A DNA stretch of 64,000 bases from Thermoanaerobacterium thermosaccharolyticum DSM 571 (GTDB lineage: Bacteria; Bacillota; Thermoanaerobacteria; Thermoanaerobacterales; Thermoanaerobacteraceae): positions 2,033,501-2,097,500 of the forward strand of contig NC_014410.1 of NCBI RefSeq assembly GCF_000145615.1, given 5' to 3'. Below the pieces are notes generated by a model. It was not told the origin of the DNA. It did no database searches and worked only from the letters and a program-made list of their open reading frames with translations. The first letter of the stretch is position 1. Each line of letters begins with the position of its first letter. This document shows, in pieces, positions 34,516-43,722 of the stretch. The translations under genes and the position numbers were made by a program.

Positions 34516-35108
34516 TTAAAATCCTCCAAATTATTTTTTAAATATTCTTTTAATTTTTTCAAAGCATTTGCCCTGTGGCTTACCTCATTTTTTTCTTCAA
34601 GTGTAAGTTCAGCTAAAGTCTTGCCTACTTTATCTACAAAGAAAACTGGATCATAGCCAAAGCCAAATTGACCTCTTGGACTATCAAGAATCGTACCTTC
34701 TACTTTTCCTTCTATTATAGTTTCTTTACCTTTATAAATCAATGCTACAACAGTCCTAAAAGTAGCTTTTCTCTTTTCAATTGGTACGCCTTCTAAAAGT
34801 CTTAAAAGTTTCCTATTGTTATCTTCATATGTTGCATTTGAACCAGCAAATCTCGCGGAATATACACCTGGTTTTCCATCTAAGTAATCTACAAACAAGC
34901 CTGTATCATCTGCAATTACTATATAATCAGTCAAATTTGCCAAAGATCTAGCCTTTAAAAGTGCATTTTCCTCAATTGTATCTCCAGTTTCTTCTATTTC
35001 ATCATATGACCCAATATCATCCGCTGACAAAACTTCAAAGTCGTCTTTAAAAAATTCTCTTATTTCATCTACCTTATGCTTGTTGTGAGTTGCTACAACT
35101 ATTTTCAT
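34512..35108 (-). CDS. rdgB: XTP/dITP diphosphatase (RdgB/HAM1)
   Basis: A 198-residue Ham1 pyrophosphatase. [13 protein letters not shown] is the N-terminal phosphate-binding motif; [28 protein letters not shown] and [10 protein letters not shown] are the later signatures. It hydrolyses non-canonical purine nucleoside triphosphates such as dITP and XTP. The ATG at 35108 has GGAG well spaced upstream; the frame overlaps the end of rph by 35 bases. Middle gene of rph-rdgB-phosphoesterase. Confidence 0.93.
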   Translation of the reverse strand: MKIVVATHNKHKVDEIREFFKDDFEVLSADDIGSYDEIEETGDTIEENALLKARSLANLTDYIVIADDTGLFVDYLDGKPGVYSARFAGSNATYEDNNRKLLRLLEGVPIEKRKATFRTVVALIYKGKETIIEGKVEGTILDSPRGQFGFGYDPVFFVDKVGKTLAELTLEEKNEVSHRANALKKLKEYLKNNLEDFK

Positions 35109-35853
35109 CCTCTTCAACTCCAATTTTTAATGATATATCTCCCAATGCTTCTTTCTGTATTTCAATAATTTTATTAAGACCATCTTCAGCAAGTCCTAAA
35201 AGCTCTGTAAAATCATCTTTGGAAAAAGGCCCACCTTCTCCAGTCCCCTGTATCTCTATAAACTCACCTTTATCAGTCATTACTATATTCATATCCACAT
35301 GTGCGTTACAGTCTTCTAAATAGCATAAATCAAGTAGCTTGTTATCCCCAACTATGCCTACACTAACTGCAGCCACAAAACTTTTAATTGGCATTTTACT
35401 TATAACACCTTTTTGCAATAATTTATTCATTGCATCAACAAGAGCAACAAATGAACCTGTAATTGAAGCTGTCCTTGTTCCTCCATCTGCCTGTATTACA
35501 TCACAATCAATCCAAATGGTCTTTTCACCCAATGCATCTAAGTCCACAACAGCTCTTAAAGCTCTCCCTATAAGCCTTTGAATTTCCATCGTCCGGCCGG
35601 ATTGTTTGCCTTTTGTAGACTCTCTTTGTGTTCTAGTTTCTGTAGCTCTCGGAATCATAGAATATTCGCTGGTTATCCACCCCTTTCCAGTACCTTTCTG
35701 GAAAGGCGGTACCTTATCTTCAATCGATGCTGTACATATAACCTTTGTATTCCCTACTTCTATCAAAACAGATCCTTCGGCGTATCTGTTAAAATTTCTA
35801 GTAATCTTTATCGGTCTTAAGGATTTTGGATCCCTGCCATCTACTCTTTTCAT
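35074..35853 (-). CDS. rph: Ribonuclease PH
   Basis: A 259-residue phosphorolytic 3'-5' exoribonuclease that trims tRNA 3' ends. [19 protein letters not shown], the phosphate-binding [11 protein letters not shown] and RNA-contact arginines in the N-terminal part are conserved. First gene of a three-gene operon with rdgB and a phosphoesterase, just downstream of which, on the same strand, lies a tRNA cluster with its own promoter. Confidence 0.95.
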   Translation of the reverse strand: MKRVDGRDPKSLRPIKITRNFNRYAEGSVLIEVGNTKVICTASIEDKVPPFQKGTGKGWITSEYSMIPRATETRTQRESTKGKQSGRTMEIQRLIGRALRAVVDLDALGEKTIWIDCDVIQADGGTRTASITGSFVALVDAMNKLLQKGVISKMPIKSFVAAVSVGIVGDNKLLDLCYLEDCNAHVDMNIVMTDKGEFIEIQGTGEGGPFSKDDFTELLGLAEDGLNKIIEIQKEALGDISLKIGVEEDENSCSNSQQA

Positions 35854-35971
35854 TTCTTCAGCCCCTTTATATTTTATACTATAATTTTTGCCCTGTTTAA
35901 ATTTTGTTATCCATTGCGTAAGCCATAATATTATTTTAAAACCTTTTAAGGCAATTTACAAGAAAGCTCAT

Positions 35972-35998
35972 TAAAAAAACAGGCATATTTTTGCCTGT
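35972..35998. terminator. Terminator of the amidase gene
   Basis: ACAGGCA (35979-35985) and TGCCTGT (35992-35998) form the stem; T-runs exist on both strands. It lies directly after the minus-strand stop at 36000. Confidence 0.8.
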
Positions 35999-35999
35999 T

Positions 36000-37757
36000 T
36001 TAATTGCTTTTATATACTGAATCAGAAACTGTCGTGCTTATAATGCCGTTTGACAGCTTGTCAAAATAATCCACGATACCATTATATATACCTTGAGCGA
36101 CTTTCCATTGAAAATTATCATCTGTTAAAAGTTGAGCATCTGTGGGACTAGTCACAAACCCCGTTTCTATCAAAACTGCAGGCATCTTAGTCTGATTAAG
36201 CACTACAAGCTTTGGCCTTTCAGATAGCCCTCTGTCGCTTGTGCTTATTTGCTTCATCAAATTATCGTGTATTATTTGAGCAAATGTTTTTTCATCTCTG
36301 GTATCTCCATTGTACCCATTTGGATAGTACAAAACCGTCGTACCATTTGCAGATGGTGAACCAAAAGAATCTGAATGAATACTGACGAAAACATCAGCAC
36401 CTTCATTATTAGCCTGATATGGTCTATCATATAGTCCAACATCAGTATCAGTTGTCCTTGAAATCATAGTTCGGTATCCACCATTATCGAGAAGCGTTTT
36501 TAATTTCAGAGCTATGGCAAGATTAATGTCAGCCTCATGGATCCCATCAATACCTATAGCGCCTGGATCAGATCCACCATGCCCAGGATCAATATACACC
36601 AGTTGTTTTTTATTAGGATCCGGCTTTGTAACAGTCAGCATTATACCCTGCCCTGTATATTTAACACTGAAATCTGCTTTTATGTTTGTATATGCTACAA
36701 CTCTAACTGTATTTGAATCAAATTGGGAATACTTTATTTCTGTCACAACATTACCATCAAAAGGAATATTTCCAGCTAGCTTCCCATCGGGCATACTTAA
36801 AGTTGCCCCCGAAATATCAATAATAATTTTATTATCGCCATATCTTGATGGATTAAAATGATCTGCATCTGTATTAATTGTTATTTGATCATTATTATTA
36901 ATTTTCGCTGCTGTTATATTTGACACTTTATTTTGTCCAATTTTAAATGATATATCAAATTCCTTTTTATCCTGAGATTGTGTAATTGTATACGGCATAG
37001 AATAGTCCATATTAACGACAAGCCTTGTTATCGCAGGCTGCAATTTATTCTGTCCAATATAAGCTAGATTAAGTCCGCTTTTGTCAATCGTTATCTGCTT
37101 ATTTGTAACAGTATTTATAGCATTATTAAAATCAAAGTAAATTCTTATACTAGTATCATCATTAATAGAACCCTGTGTATACGTTAAAGGACCATCACCT
37201 TTTACTGAAATAGTATATGTACCATTTAAATAATTTGATGTAAAACTAGTAATATTTACATTGTTTACAGAGGGAGGATCAACTTTTTTTGTAGCTTGTA
37301 TAATGTATTTATCTCCAATCCACTTTACGTCATAGCCTAAGTTTTCAAATAAAAATCTCATAGGTACATAGGTAGTATCCCTATTTATAAGTCTTGCTGG
37401 TGCCAACAGTGAAACTTTATTACTATTGATTATTGCATAATCCTTACCTATAAACAATTTGATCACTTTGTCTTTTGTAGTAACAGTCACCGTTTGTGTT
37501 GGACCATCCCAATTCACTTTTTCCCCTAATCCTTCACTTATGGATCTAAGAGGAACAATTGTATTATTATCTATAATTAGTGGAGGATTCTTTCCTGTAT
37601 CAAATTTATTGCCATTAACAGTAATGGATACATCTGGTACATTGTAATTGACAACTTTGTTATCCACGACAATGTTAGCTTTATAGGCATAGGCAGATAT
37701 GCAAAGTGTAGACAACAATATCAAAAGTGCAAAAAATACTATGACTTTTTTCAACAT
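36000..37757 (-). CDS. N-acetylmuramoyl-L-alanine amidase with copper-amine-oxidase-like and AMIN domains
   Basis: A 585-residue exported protein. After the signal peptide (LLILLSTLCISAYA) a copper-amine-oxidase N-domain-like repeat (VPLRSISEGLGEKVNWD, YVPMRFLFENLGYDVKW) occupies about residues 40-165, an AMIN domain about 180-370, and an Amidase_3 catalytic domain follows. Zinc ligands are the His of IDPGHGG, the Glu in IHEADIN and His in FVSIHSDSF; the catalytic Glu is in VLIETGF. It hydrolyses the muramyl-alanine bond in peptidoglycan. Start chosen for its AAGGGGGG site. Confidence 0.93.
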   Translation of the reverse strand: MLKKVIVFFALLILLSTLCISAYAYKANIVVDNKVVNYNVPDVSITVNGNKFDTGKNPPLIIDNNTIVPLRSISEGLGEKVNWDGPTQTVTVTTKDKVIKLFIGKDYAIINSNKVSLLAPARLINRDTTYVPMRFLFENLGYDVKWIGDKYIIQATKKVDPPSVNNVNITSFTSNYLNGTYTISVKGDGPLTYTQGSINDDTSIRIYFDFNNAINTVTNKQITIDKSGLNLAYIGQNKLQPAITRLVVNMDYSMPYTITQSQDKKEFDISFKIGQNKVSNITAAKINNNDQITINTDADHFNPSRYGDNKIIIDISGATLSMPDGKLAGNIPFDGNVVTEIKYSQFDSNTVRVVAYTNIKADFSVKYTGQGIMLTVTKPDPNKKQLVYIDPGHGGSDPGAIGIDGIHEADINLAIALKLKTLLDNGGYRTMISRTTDTDVGLYDRPYQANNEGADVFVSIHSDSFGSPSANGTTVLYYPNGYNGDTRDEKTFAQIIHDNLMKQISTSDRGLSERPKLVVLNQTKMPAVLIETGFVTSPTDAQLLTDDNFQWKVAQGIYNGIVDYFDKLSNGIISTTVSDSVYKSN

Positions 37758-37812
37758 TTTCCCCCCTTTTTGCATATAAAAATCGGTAAAATTTTCATCA
37801 TGATTATATATT

Positions 37813-37841
37813 ATTATACATATATTACAGACAAGTTACAA
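37813..37841 (-). promoter_or_regulatory. Sigma-A promoter of the amidase gene
   Basis: On the minus strand TTGTAA (37836-37841), 17 bases, TATAAT (37813-37818). Confidence 0.65.
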
Positions 37842-37965
37842 ACATATTAAAATTTTATTAAGTCATTTATCTATAAAGCAAAAGCAAAATTTATTATTTA
37901 TAAATTCAATAATTACAACAAATAATACTAGTAAGCACTTAAAAAACGAATAATAAGGTGATAAC

Positions 37966-38133
37966 ATGCAAAATACTTATTGTAAATTAGATTGCATCTA
38001 CCGTTCAAAAGGAAAATGTTCTCTTTATAAATTATCGGATAACATTCAGCATTACATTAACAGTGTCCAATGTACAACATTCAAAGACAGTAGCTTAAAT
38101 CTTTTTGATTGTCCAAATTATAGAAAAAAATAA
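37966..38133 (+). CDS. Small cysteine-rich protein (55 aa)
   Basis: A short gene with an AAGGTG site seven bases before the ATG. The product has cysteines at 6, 10, 18, 36 and 49 (YCKLDCIYRSKGKC, QCTTF, DCPNY), resembling a family of small clostridial proteins often mislabelled as hydroxymyristoyl-ACP dehydratase. The spacing suggests metal or iron-sulfur binding. It sits in the divergent gap next to the amidase gene and ends nine bases before the stop of the convergent membrane protein gene. No function is known to me. Confidence 0.65.
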   Translation: MQNTYCKLDCIYRSKGKCSLYKLSDNIQHYINSVQCTTFKDSSLNLFDCPNYRKK

Positions 38134-38141
38134 AAATAAGG

Positions 38142-39719
38142 TTATGTAAAAAATGGCGCATAAAACAGATTTGTCAAGATGGCATCAATGATTATCATAA
38201 AAGAAAATGCTCCGAAATTAGAATTAAATTTTTTCCTGCCGTAGTAAACCCTCGTTAAGCCATATGATATTAAAGTAAATATAGCAGGCATTGCAAGAAA
38301 ATTATACGGCTTAAGTACAGAGTTTAAAATTGTCCTTATGGAATGAGGAGGATACAAGAAGTATTTCATAATGATATATATTGCAGCACCGATGTAGAAT
38401 GAAACAACACTCTCACCTTTTAATCTTCTTGGTTCAAAAAGCATTATTACCACAAACCATACATATGCAGGCAATGCGCCAACTAATATAAATATTAAAC
38501 CTATTAGCAATGATGCTGCACTTTTTTGAATTAATGTACTAAGTGCATATTGCTTATCTACTGGCCTCACCCTGTTTAATACATTTTTATATACATAAGT
38601 TGTTGATGATGCATAAACATAATATTTCCCGAAGCCGTCGGCTTCAATCCATGTGAGGAAATTGCCATTTTTAGTATTTAAAATCTTTGGCATACCTTTC
38701 CAAGTACCTGTTTTTGTAGCAAGTTTTGATAATACAACCTTACCACCTTTCCATTTTGAATATATGATTTCCGTTGATTTGGACGGTACATTGCCAAAAT
38801 TGCTTAATTCTACACTTCCAGATGAAACTGTGTATACATAAGTACCATCTTCTAAAACATCAAAATCACCAATATTATCTGCATTGCCAATTCCATCGAC
38901 ATTAATCATAGCATCTTTTAGGAAAACATTCTGCAATTTAGCATCTTTGAAATAAATGTATTTCAAATTTAAATTGTTTTTTGAAACCGAATTGTAAAAT
39001 AAGTATATACCACCATCGTACGCAATTCTTAAATTATCGATATCAGAAAAAGATGACACAGATATATTGTAAACCGGCTTTAGATTTCCCCATTGCCTTC
39101 CATCATACGTCAACAAATATATACTCCTGTCGTAATTAATTCCTGTTAGTAGTGCAATGTATAACCTTTTATTAATTTTTTCTGCATCAATCTCTCTAGT
39201 ATTTTTTATTTGTGAAATACTTCCTTCTAACATTAATTTATCATTAGATATCTTATATATGTTTATTTCACTATTGTTGAAGGTAATTAATTTGTCATCA
39301 ACTATTTTAAAACCATCAGCGTTAATTCCATAATTAACGAGGTTGCTACCATCAATGCCTACAGACATAAGCGTATTATTTTTTACAATATATAATCTAC
39401 CATTACAATAATTAATTTCTTTTACATTTGATTCATCAATTCCGTTTATATCCATATCTTTAATTAAAATTTTATTTGGGGTGCTTATATCTATTAATTC
39501 GATTTTGTTCATTTTTGGTAAAATTGCATAAATTTTATTGTTGTTTGAAAATATGGATGTACTTCTGTTAAAATCTCTTGAGCCAATTTTTATATCTCTA
39601 CTCCATTCTTTAGATGGAGATTGGGAAAAAGATTTTAAATATCTTTCATAATTGTACGATGTAAGTAAAACTACAGTTACAATTATCAATATTATAGATA
39701 TTAATTTGTGAATATTCAT
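38142..39719 (-). CDS. Membrane protein with predicted extracytoplasmic beta propeller
   Basis: A 525-residue protein of unknown family. One membrane segment at residues 6-22, an extracytoplasmic region of about 360 residues with regularly spaced short beta strands (KIYAILPKMNKIELIDI, KLITFNNSEINIYKI, GIYLFYNSVS) typical of a beta propeller, then about five membrane segments from residue 400 to the end (GLIFILVGALPAYVWFVVIML and so on). The ribosome binding site is AAGGTTG. It stands between a small cysteine-rich gene and the opp operon terminator. Function unknown; a membrane sensor or assembly factor is possible. Confidence 0.6.
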   Translation of the reverse strand: MNIHKLISIILIIVTVVLLTSYNYERYLKSFSQSPSKEWSRDIKIGSRDFNRSTSIFSNNNKIYAILPKMNKIELIDISTPNKILIKDMDINGIDESNVKEINYCNGRLYIVKNNTLMSVGIDGSNLVNYGINADGFKIVDDKLITFNNSEINIYKISNDKLMLEGSISQIKNTREIDAEKINKRLYIALLTGINYDRSIYLLTYDGRQWGNLKPVYNISVSSFSDIDNLRIAYDGGIYLFYNSVSKNNLNLKYIYFKDAKLQNVFLKDAMINVDGIGNADNIGDFDVLEDGTYVYTVSSGSVELSNFGNVPSKSTEIIYSKWKGGKVVLSKLATKTGTWKGMPKILNTKNGNFLTWIEADGFGKYYVYASSTTYVYKNVLNRVRPVDKQYALSTLIQKSAASLLIGLIFILVGALPAYVWFVVIMLFEPRRLKGESVVSFYIGAAIYIIMKYFLYPPHSIRTILNSVLKPYNFLAMPAIFTLISYGLTRVYYGRKKFNSNFGAFSFMIIIDAILTNLFYAPFFT

Positions 39720-39754
39720 ATCATCACAACCTTATTAAATAAATTTTATGATTA

Positions 39755-39780
39755 CAAAAAAAAGCACTCTTTTGAGTGCT
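39755..39780 (-). terminator. Terminator of the opp operon
   Basis: On the minus strand AGCACTC (39774-39780) and GAGTGCT (39763-39769) form the stem, followed by eight T residues. Confidence 0.9.
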
Positions 39781-39781
39781 C

Positions 39782-40741
39782 TTATTTATCAAACAAATGG
39801 CAAGCTACAAAGTGGCCACTTCCCACTTCTTTTAGTGATGGTGTAACTTCACTGCAAATATCCATTGCATATTTGCATCTGGTTCTAAATCTGCACCCTG
39901 ATGGCGGATTTATTGGGCTCGGAACATCACCTTCTAATATAATCCTTTCTCTCTTTCTTTCAACTTCTGGATCAGGGATTGGAACCGCAGAAAGAAGCGC
40001 TTGTGTGTATGGATGCAAAGGATTTGTATACAGTTCACCGCTTTGCGTCAATTCTGCGATTGAACCCAAATACATGACAGCAACTCTATCGCTTATATGC
40101 CTTACCATGCTTAAGTCATGAGCAATAAAAAGATATGTCAATCCTTTTTCCTCTTGTAAATTCATAAGCAAATTCACAATCTGCGCCTGTATAGAAACAT
40201 CAAGAGCAGATATTGGCTCATCGCACACAATGAATTCTGGCTCAATTGCCATTGCTCGTGCTATGCCTATCCTTTGCCTCTGTCCACCTGAGAACTCATG
40301 TGGAAACCTATTTGCATGCTCCCGGTTTAATCCAACTAGTTCAAGGAGATTGTATATTCTCTCTCTCCTCTCTTTACCAGTGTATAAACCATGTATATCA
40401 ATTCCTTCACCTACTATATCGCCGACAGTCATACGAGGATTTAACGATGCATACGGATCCTGAAAAATCATCTGTGCCTTTCTAGCAAATTTTCTTCGCG
40501 TTTCGTCGTTCATCTTATGAACAGGGATATCATCAAATATAACTGAGCCACCTGTTGCTTCATAAAGGCCTATAACTGTTCTTCCAGTAGTTGACTTGCC
40601 ACAGCCAGACTCACCAACAAGACCTAAAGTCTCGCCCCTTTTTATAGTAAAACTTACATCATCAACAGCCTTTAATATACCGCCGTTGACGTGAAAGTAT
40701 TTTTTCAAATTTTTAACTTCCAAAATCACATTATCCTTCAC
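39782..40741 (-). CDS. oppF: Oligopeptide ABC transporter ATPase OppF
   Basis: A 319-residue ABC ATPase: Walker [12 protein letters not shown], signature LSGGQ-type [15 protein letters not shown], Walker [13 protein letters not shown], and the C-terminal oligopeptide-transporter extension with cysteines ([14 protein letters not shown]) that binds an iron-sulfur cluster in this family. The GTG at 40741 is preferred because AAGGAGG precedes it by nine bases; the upstream ATG would sit inside that site. Last gene of the operon, overlapping oppD by 11 bases. Confidence 0.93.
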   Translation of the reverse strand: MKDNVILEVKNLKKYFHVNGGILKAVDDVSFTIKRGETLGLVGESGCGKSTTGRTVIGLYEATGGSVIFDDIPVHKMNDETRRKFARKAQMIFQDPYASLNPRMTVGDIVGEGIDIHGLYTGKERRERIYNLLELVGLNREHANRFPHEFSGGQRQRIGIARAMAIEPEFIVCDEPISALDVSIQAQIVNLLMNLQEEKGLTYLFIAHDLSMVRHISDRVAVMYLGSIAELTQSGELYTNPLHPYTQALLSAVPIPDPEVERKRERIILEGDVPSPINPPSGCRFRTRCKYAMDICSEVTPSLKEVGSGHFVACHLFDK

Positions 40742-41771
40742 TTGTATACGCCTCCTTTTCAAAAGGATTCTTCACCTTTGGCGCATATGGATGCTTCAAC
40801 CAACAGGCAACCTTATGTGAATCAGTTTCATTTGTATACTCTGGTTGAGCTTCGTAACAAATCTTCATTGCATAATTGCATCTAGCAGCAAATGGACACC
40901 CTACTGGAGGTGCAAATAAATCAGGAGGCGTACCAACAATAGGAACAAGTTTTTCTTTGTTCTGGGCATCAAGCCTTGGAACAGATTTTAAAAGCCCCCA
41001 TGTGTAAGGATGCTGTGGATGCTTAAATATCTCATCAGATGTACCTGTCTCTATAATTTTGCCAGCATACATGACTATAATTCTCTCAGCTATATCAGCA
41101 ACAACGCCTAAATCGTGAGTTATCATGATAATAGATGTATTAAACTCTCTCTGCAAATCTTTCATCAAATCAAGTATTTGTGCTTGTATTGTAACATCAA
41201 GTGCAGTTGTTGGCTCATCAGCAATGAGAAGTTTTGGCCTACATGCCAAAGCAATAGCAATCATTGCCCTCTGCCTCATGCCACCAGAAAATTCATGTGG
41301 ATATTGATTTATTCTTCTATCAGCATTAGGAATGCCAACAACATCAAGCATTTCTTTCGCTTTTTTCATTGCCTCTGCCTTAGAAACCTTTTGATGCTTC
41401 AATATTACTTCCGCAATTTGTCTACCTATTGTCATCGTAGGATTCAATGACGTCATAGGATCCTGGAATATCATACCAATCTCTGAGCCTCTTATTGACT
41501 GCATCTGCCTTTCATTAAATTTAGATATCTCTTTACCATCAAATATGATTTTGCCAGCTTTAAATCTGCCAGGTGGCTCTGGGTTTAATCTCATCACAGC
41601 TTGCATCGTAACAGATTTTCCACATCCAGACTCACCAACGATTGCCAGTGATTCACCCTTCATTACTTGGAAACTAACATTTCTGACTGCTTTTACTTCG
41701 CCTGCATAAGTGTCAAATGAATATTCTAAATTTTGTATATCTAGCAATACTTCTCTATTTTCCAAATTCAT
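40731..41771 (-). CDS. oppD: Oligopeptide ABC transporter ATPase OppD
   Basis: A 346-residue ABC ATPase: Walker [12 protein letters not shown], signature FSGGMRQRAMIAIAL, Walker B LLIADEPTTALDVT, switch histidine in MITHDLG, and the C-terminal cluster motif CPFAARCNYAMKIC. It pairs with OppF to drive peptide import through OppB/OppC. AAAGGAGGT precedes the ATG; the gene follows oppC by eight bases. Confidence 0.94.
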   Translation of the reverse strand: MNLENREVLLDIQNLEYSFDTYAGEVKAVRNVSFQVMKGESLAIVGESGCGKSVTMQAVMRLNPEPPGRFKAGKIIFDGKEISKFNERQMQSIRGSEIGMIFQDPMTSLNPTMTIGRQIAEVILKHQKVSKAEAMKKAKEMLDVVGIPNADRRINQYPHEFSGGMRQRAMIAIALACRPKLLIADEPTTALDVTIQAQILDLMKDLQREFNTSIIMITHDLGVVADIAERIIVMYAGKIIETGTSDEIFKHPQHPYTWGLLKSVPRLDAQNKEKLVPIVGTPPDLFAPPVGCPFAARCNYAMKICYEAQPEYTNETDSHKVACWLKHPYAPKVKNPFEKEAYTSEG

Positions 41772-41779
41772 TACCTCCT

Positions 41780-42697
41780 TTAGCGGCGAAGTCTCGGGTC
41801 GAGAGCATCTCTCAAACCATCACCAAGCATATTAAATGCAAGCATTGTTATACTTATGAAAAATCCAGGTATAAAGAGCTGCATTGGGTACATAAGCAAA
41901 ACCTGTGTTGCATCATTTGCCAGTGTGCCCCAGCTTGCAAGTGGTGCTCTTATGCCAAGACCTATATAACTTAAAAATGCCTCCGAAAAAATAGCATTTG
42001 GAACATCAAATGTCATTGAAACAATTATTGGTCCCAATGCATTTGGTATCAAATGTCTTAATATTATCCTACCGGGACTTGCTCCAAGCGTCTTAGCCGC
42101 CAAGACAAACTCCTGCTCTTTAAGTTGCAGTACTTGGCCTCTAACAATCCTGGCCATACCTACCCAGCCTGTCATGACCATCGCAGTTATTATGGTCCAC
42201 AAACCTTGACCCATGACGACCATCAAAAGTATTACAAGTATCAAGTACGGTATGCCATAAAGTATATCAACAATACGCATCATTATATTATCTACTTGTC
42301 CACCAAAATACCCTGCTATGCCACCGTAGGTAACTCCGATAATAGCATCAAGAAGAGCTATTACAACACCGATAAATAGTGATACTCTAGCACCCATCCA
42401 AACTCTTACAAACAAATCCCTTCCAAGATAGTCTGTACCAAACCAATGAACTTTAGAAAAAGGTTTATTTGTGTTAAGCAAGTCTTGATGTGCATAATCA
42501 AATGGCCTCATGTATGGCCCAAATATTGCCATCAGAACAAGAAGAATTAAAAAAACTAAAGAAGCCATAGCAACCTTATTCATTTTAAGCCTTCGCCATG
42601 CATCCTGCCAGTAGCTAATACTTGGTCTTACGATAGACTGGCTTTCAGAAGCATTAGCACCAATTATCTCAAACTTATCTTTGCTTATATCCACCAT
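41780..42697 (-). CDS. oppC: Oligopeptide ABC transporter permease OppC
   Basis: A 305-residue inner-membrane permease with an N-terminal segment WQDAWRRLKMNKVAMASLVFL (first span), HWFGTDYLGRDLFVRVWMGARVSL, and the EAA loop EQEFVLAAKTLGASPGRIILRHLIPN. It forms the peptide channel with OppB. One base separates it from oppB. Substrate range is set by the binding proteins upstream. Confidence 0.94.
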   Translation of the reverse strand: MVDISKDKFEIIGANASESQSIVRPSISYWQDAWRRLKMNKVAMASLVFLILLVLMAIFGPYMRPFDYAHQDLLNTNKPFSKVHWFGTDYLGRDLFVRVWMGARVSLFIGVVIALLDAIIGVTYGGIAGYFGGQVDNIMMRIVDILYGIPYLILVILLMVVMGQGLWTIITAMVMTGWVGMARIVRGQVLQLKEQEFVLAAKTLGASPGRIILRHLIPNALGPIIVSMTFDVPNAIFSEAFLSYIGLGIRAPLASWGTLANDATQVLLMYPMQLFIPGFFISITMLAFNMLGDGLRDALDPRLRR

Positions 42698-42698
42698 T

Positions 42699-43637
42699 TT
42701 ACTTTCCTCCTTTTGCCAGCCTTACTCTAGGATCAATAAGTCCATACGCAATGTCAACTAAGAACATCATCACTACCAAAATTACACTGTAAAAAATTGT
42801 GGTGCCTAAGATCATAGAATAGTCTTCATCATATATGCTCTGAACAAAGAACTTTCCAAGCCCTGGTATGCTGAAAATTTGCTCAATTACAAACGTTCCA
42901 GTAACGATACCAGCAATCAATGGACCTAATACTGTCACAACCGGCATAATTGCATTTCTAACCATATGCTTCCATATAATCTGAAACTGAGAAAGCCCTT
43001 TTGCCTTCGCTGTTTTTATATAATCTTGCCCAATTACGTCCAGCATACTTGTTCTCATCATACGGGATATGATTGATAATGTAGAAAACGACAACGCGAT
43101 AGACGGCAATATTGTATATTTAAATGAACCCCATCCAGATACTGGTAGCCATTTTAGTTTTGACGCTAATAAAAGCTGCAAAAGTGTCGCTATAATGAAG
43201 TTTGGAACAGAGATACCTATTATAGCAAGAAACATAGAAAAATAATCCCAGCCGCCTCCGCGCTTCAATGCTGCTATAATGCCAAAAAGCAATCCGAAAA
43301 CAACACCTAAGATTATTGATTGTATGCCAAGTTGAAATGATGCTGGTGCAGATTGTTTGATTATATCATCAACTGTCCTGTTTAAGTATTTCAGCGATAT
43401 TCCTAAATCACCATGTACTAGATTATTAAGATAATACCCATACTGTACAATTAAAGGCTTATCAAGGTGATATTTTGCCAGCATGTTTTGTCTGATTTGC
43501 TCTGGTACTTTTTTCTCGCTTGTAAATGGATCACCTGGTATCATGTGCATTAAGAAAAACGTCAATGTTACAATTACCCAGAGGGTAATCAACATGTAAA
43601 CAAATCTTTTTAATGAATAATTAACCAACCAAAACAC
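42699..43637 (-). CDS. oppB: Oligopeptide ABC transporter permease OppB
   Basis: A 312-residue permease with about six membrane spans: the N-terminal RFVYMLITLWVIVTLTFFLM span and MIPGDPF motif, and the EAA loop GQDYIKTAKAKGLSQFQIIWKHMVRNA. It starts 85 bases after the end of oppA1; in the gap lies a perfect 15-base-pair hairpin at 43656-43688, which could let oppA1 be expressed at a higher level than the permeases. Confidence 0.94.
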   Translation of the reverse strand: MFWLVNYSLKRFVYMLITLWVIVTLTFFLMHMIPGDPFTSEKKVPEQIRQNMLAKYHLDKPLIVQYGYYLNNLVHGDLGISLKYLNRTVDDIIKQSAPASFQLGIQSIILGVVFGLLFGIIAALKRGGGWDYFSMFLAIIGISVPNFIIATLLQLLLASKLKWLPVSGWGSFKYTILPSIALSFSTLSIISRMMRTSMLDVIGQDYIKTAKAKGLSQFQIIWKHMVRNAIMPVVTVLGPLIAGIVTGTFVIEQIFSIPGLGKFFVQSIYDEDYSMILGTTIFYSVILVVMMFLVDIAYGLIDPRVRLAKGGK

Positions 43638-43655
43638 CCCCTATTAATATTTATT

Positions 43656-43688
43656 TATGGTATATATGGGTTACCCATATATACCATA
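43656..43688 (-). other. Intercistronic hairpin between oppA1 and oppB
   Basis: Perfect inverted repeat, arms 43656-43670 and 43674-43688, loop TTA. No U-tract follows on the minus strand, so a processing or mRNA-stability element (or a leaky attenuator) is more likely than a simple terminator. Confidence 0.75.
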
Positions 43689-43722
43689 AGTTCATTAAGA
43701 TATACAAAACATTCTTAAATTA

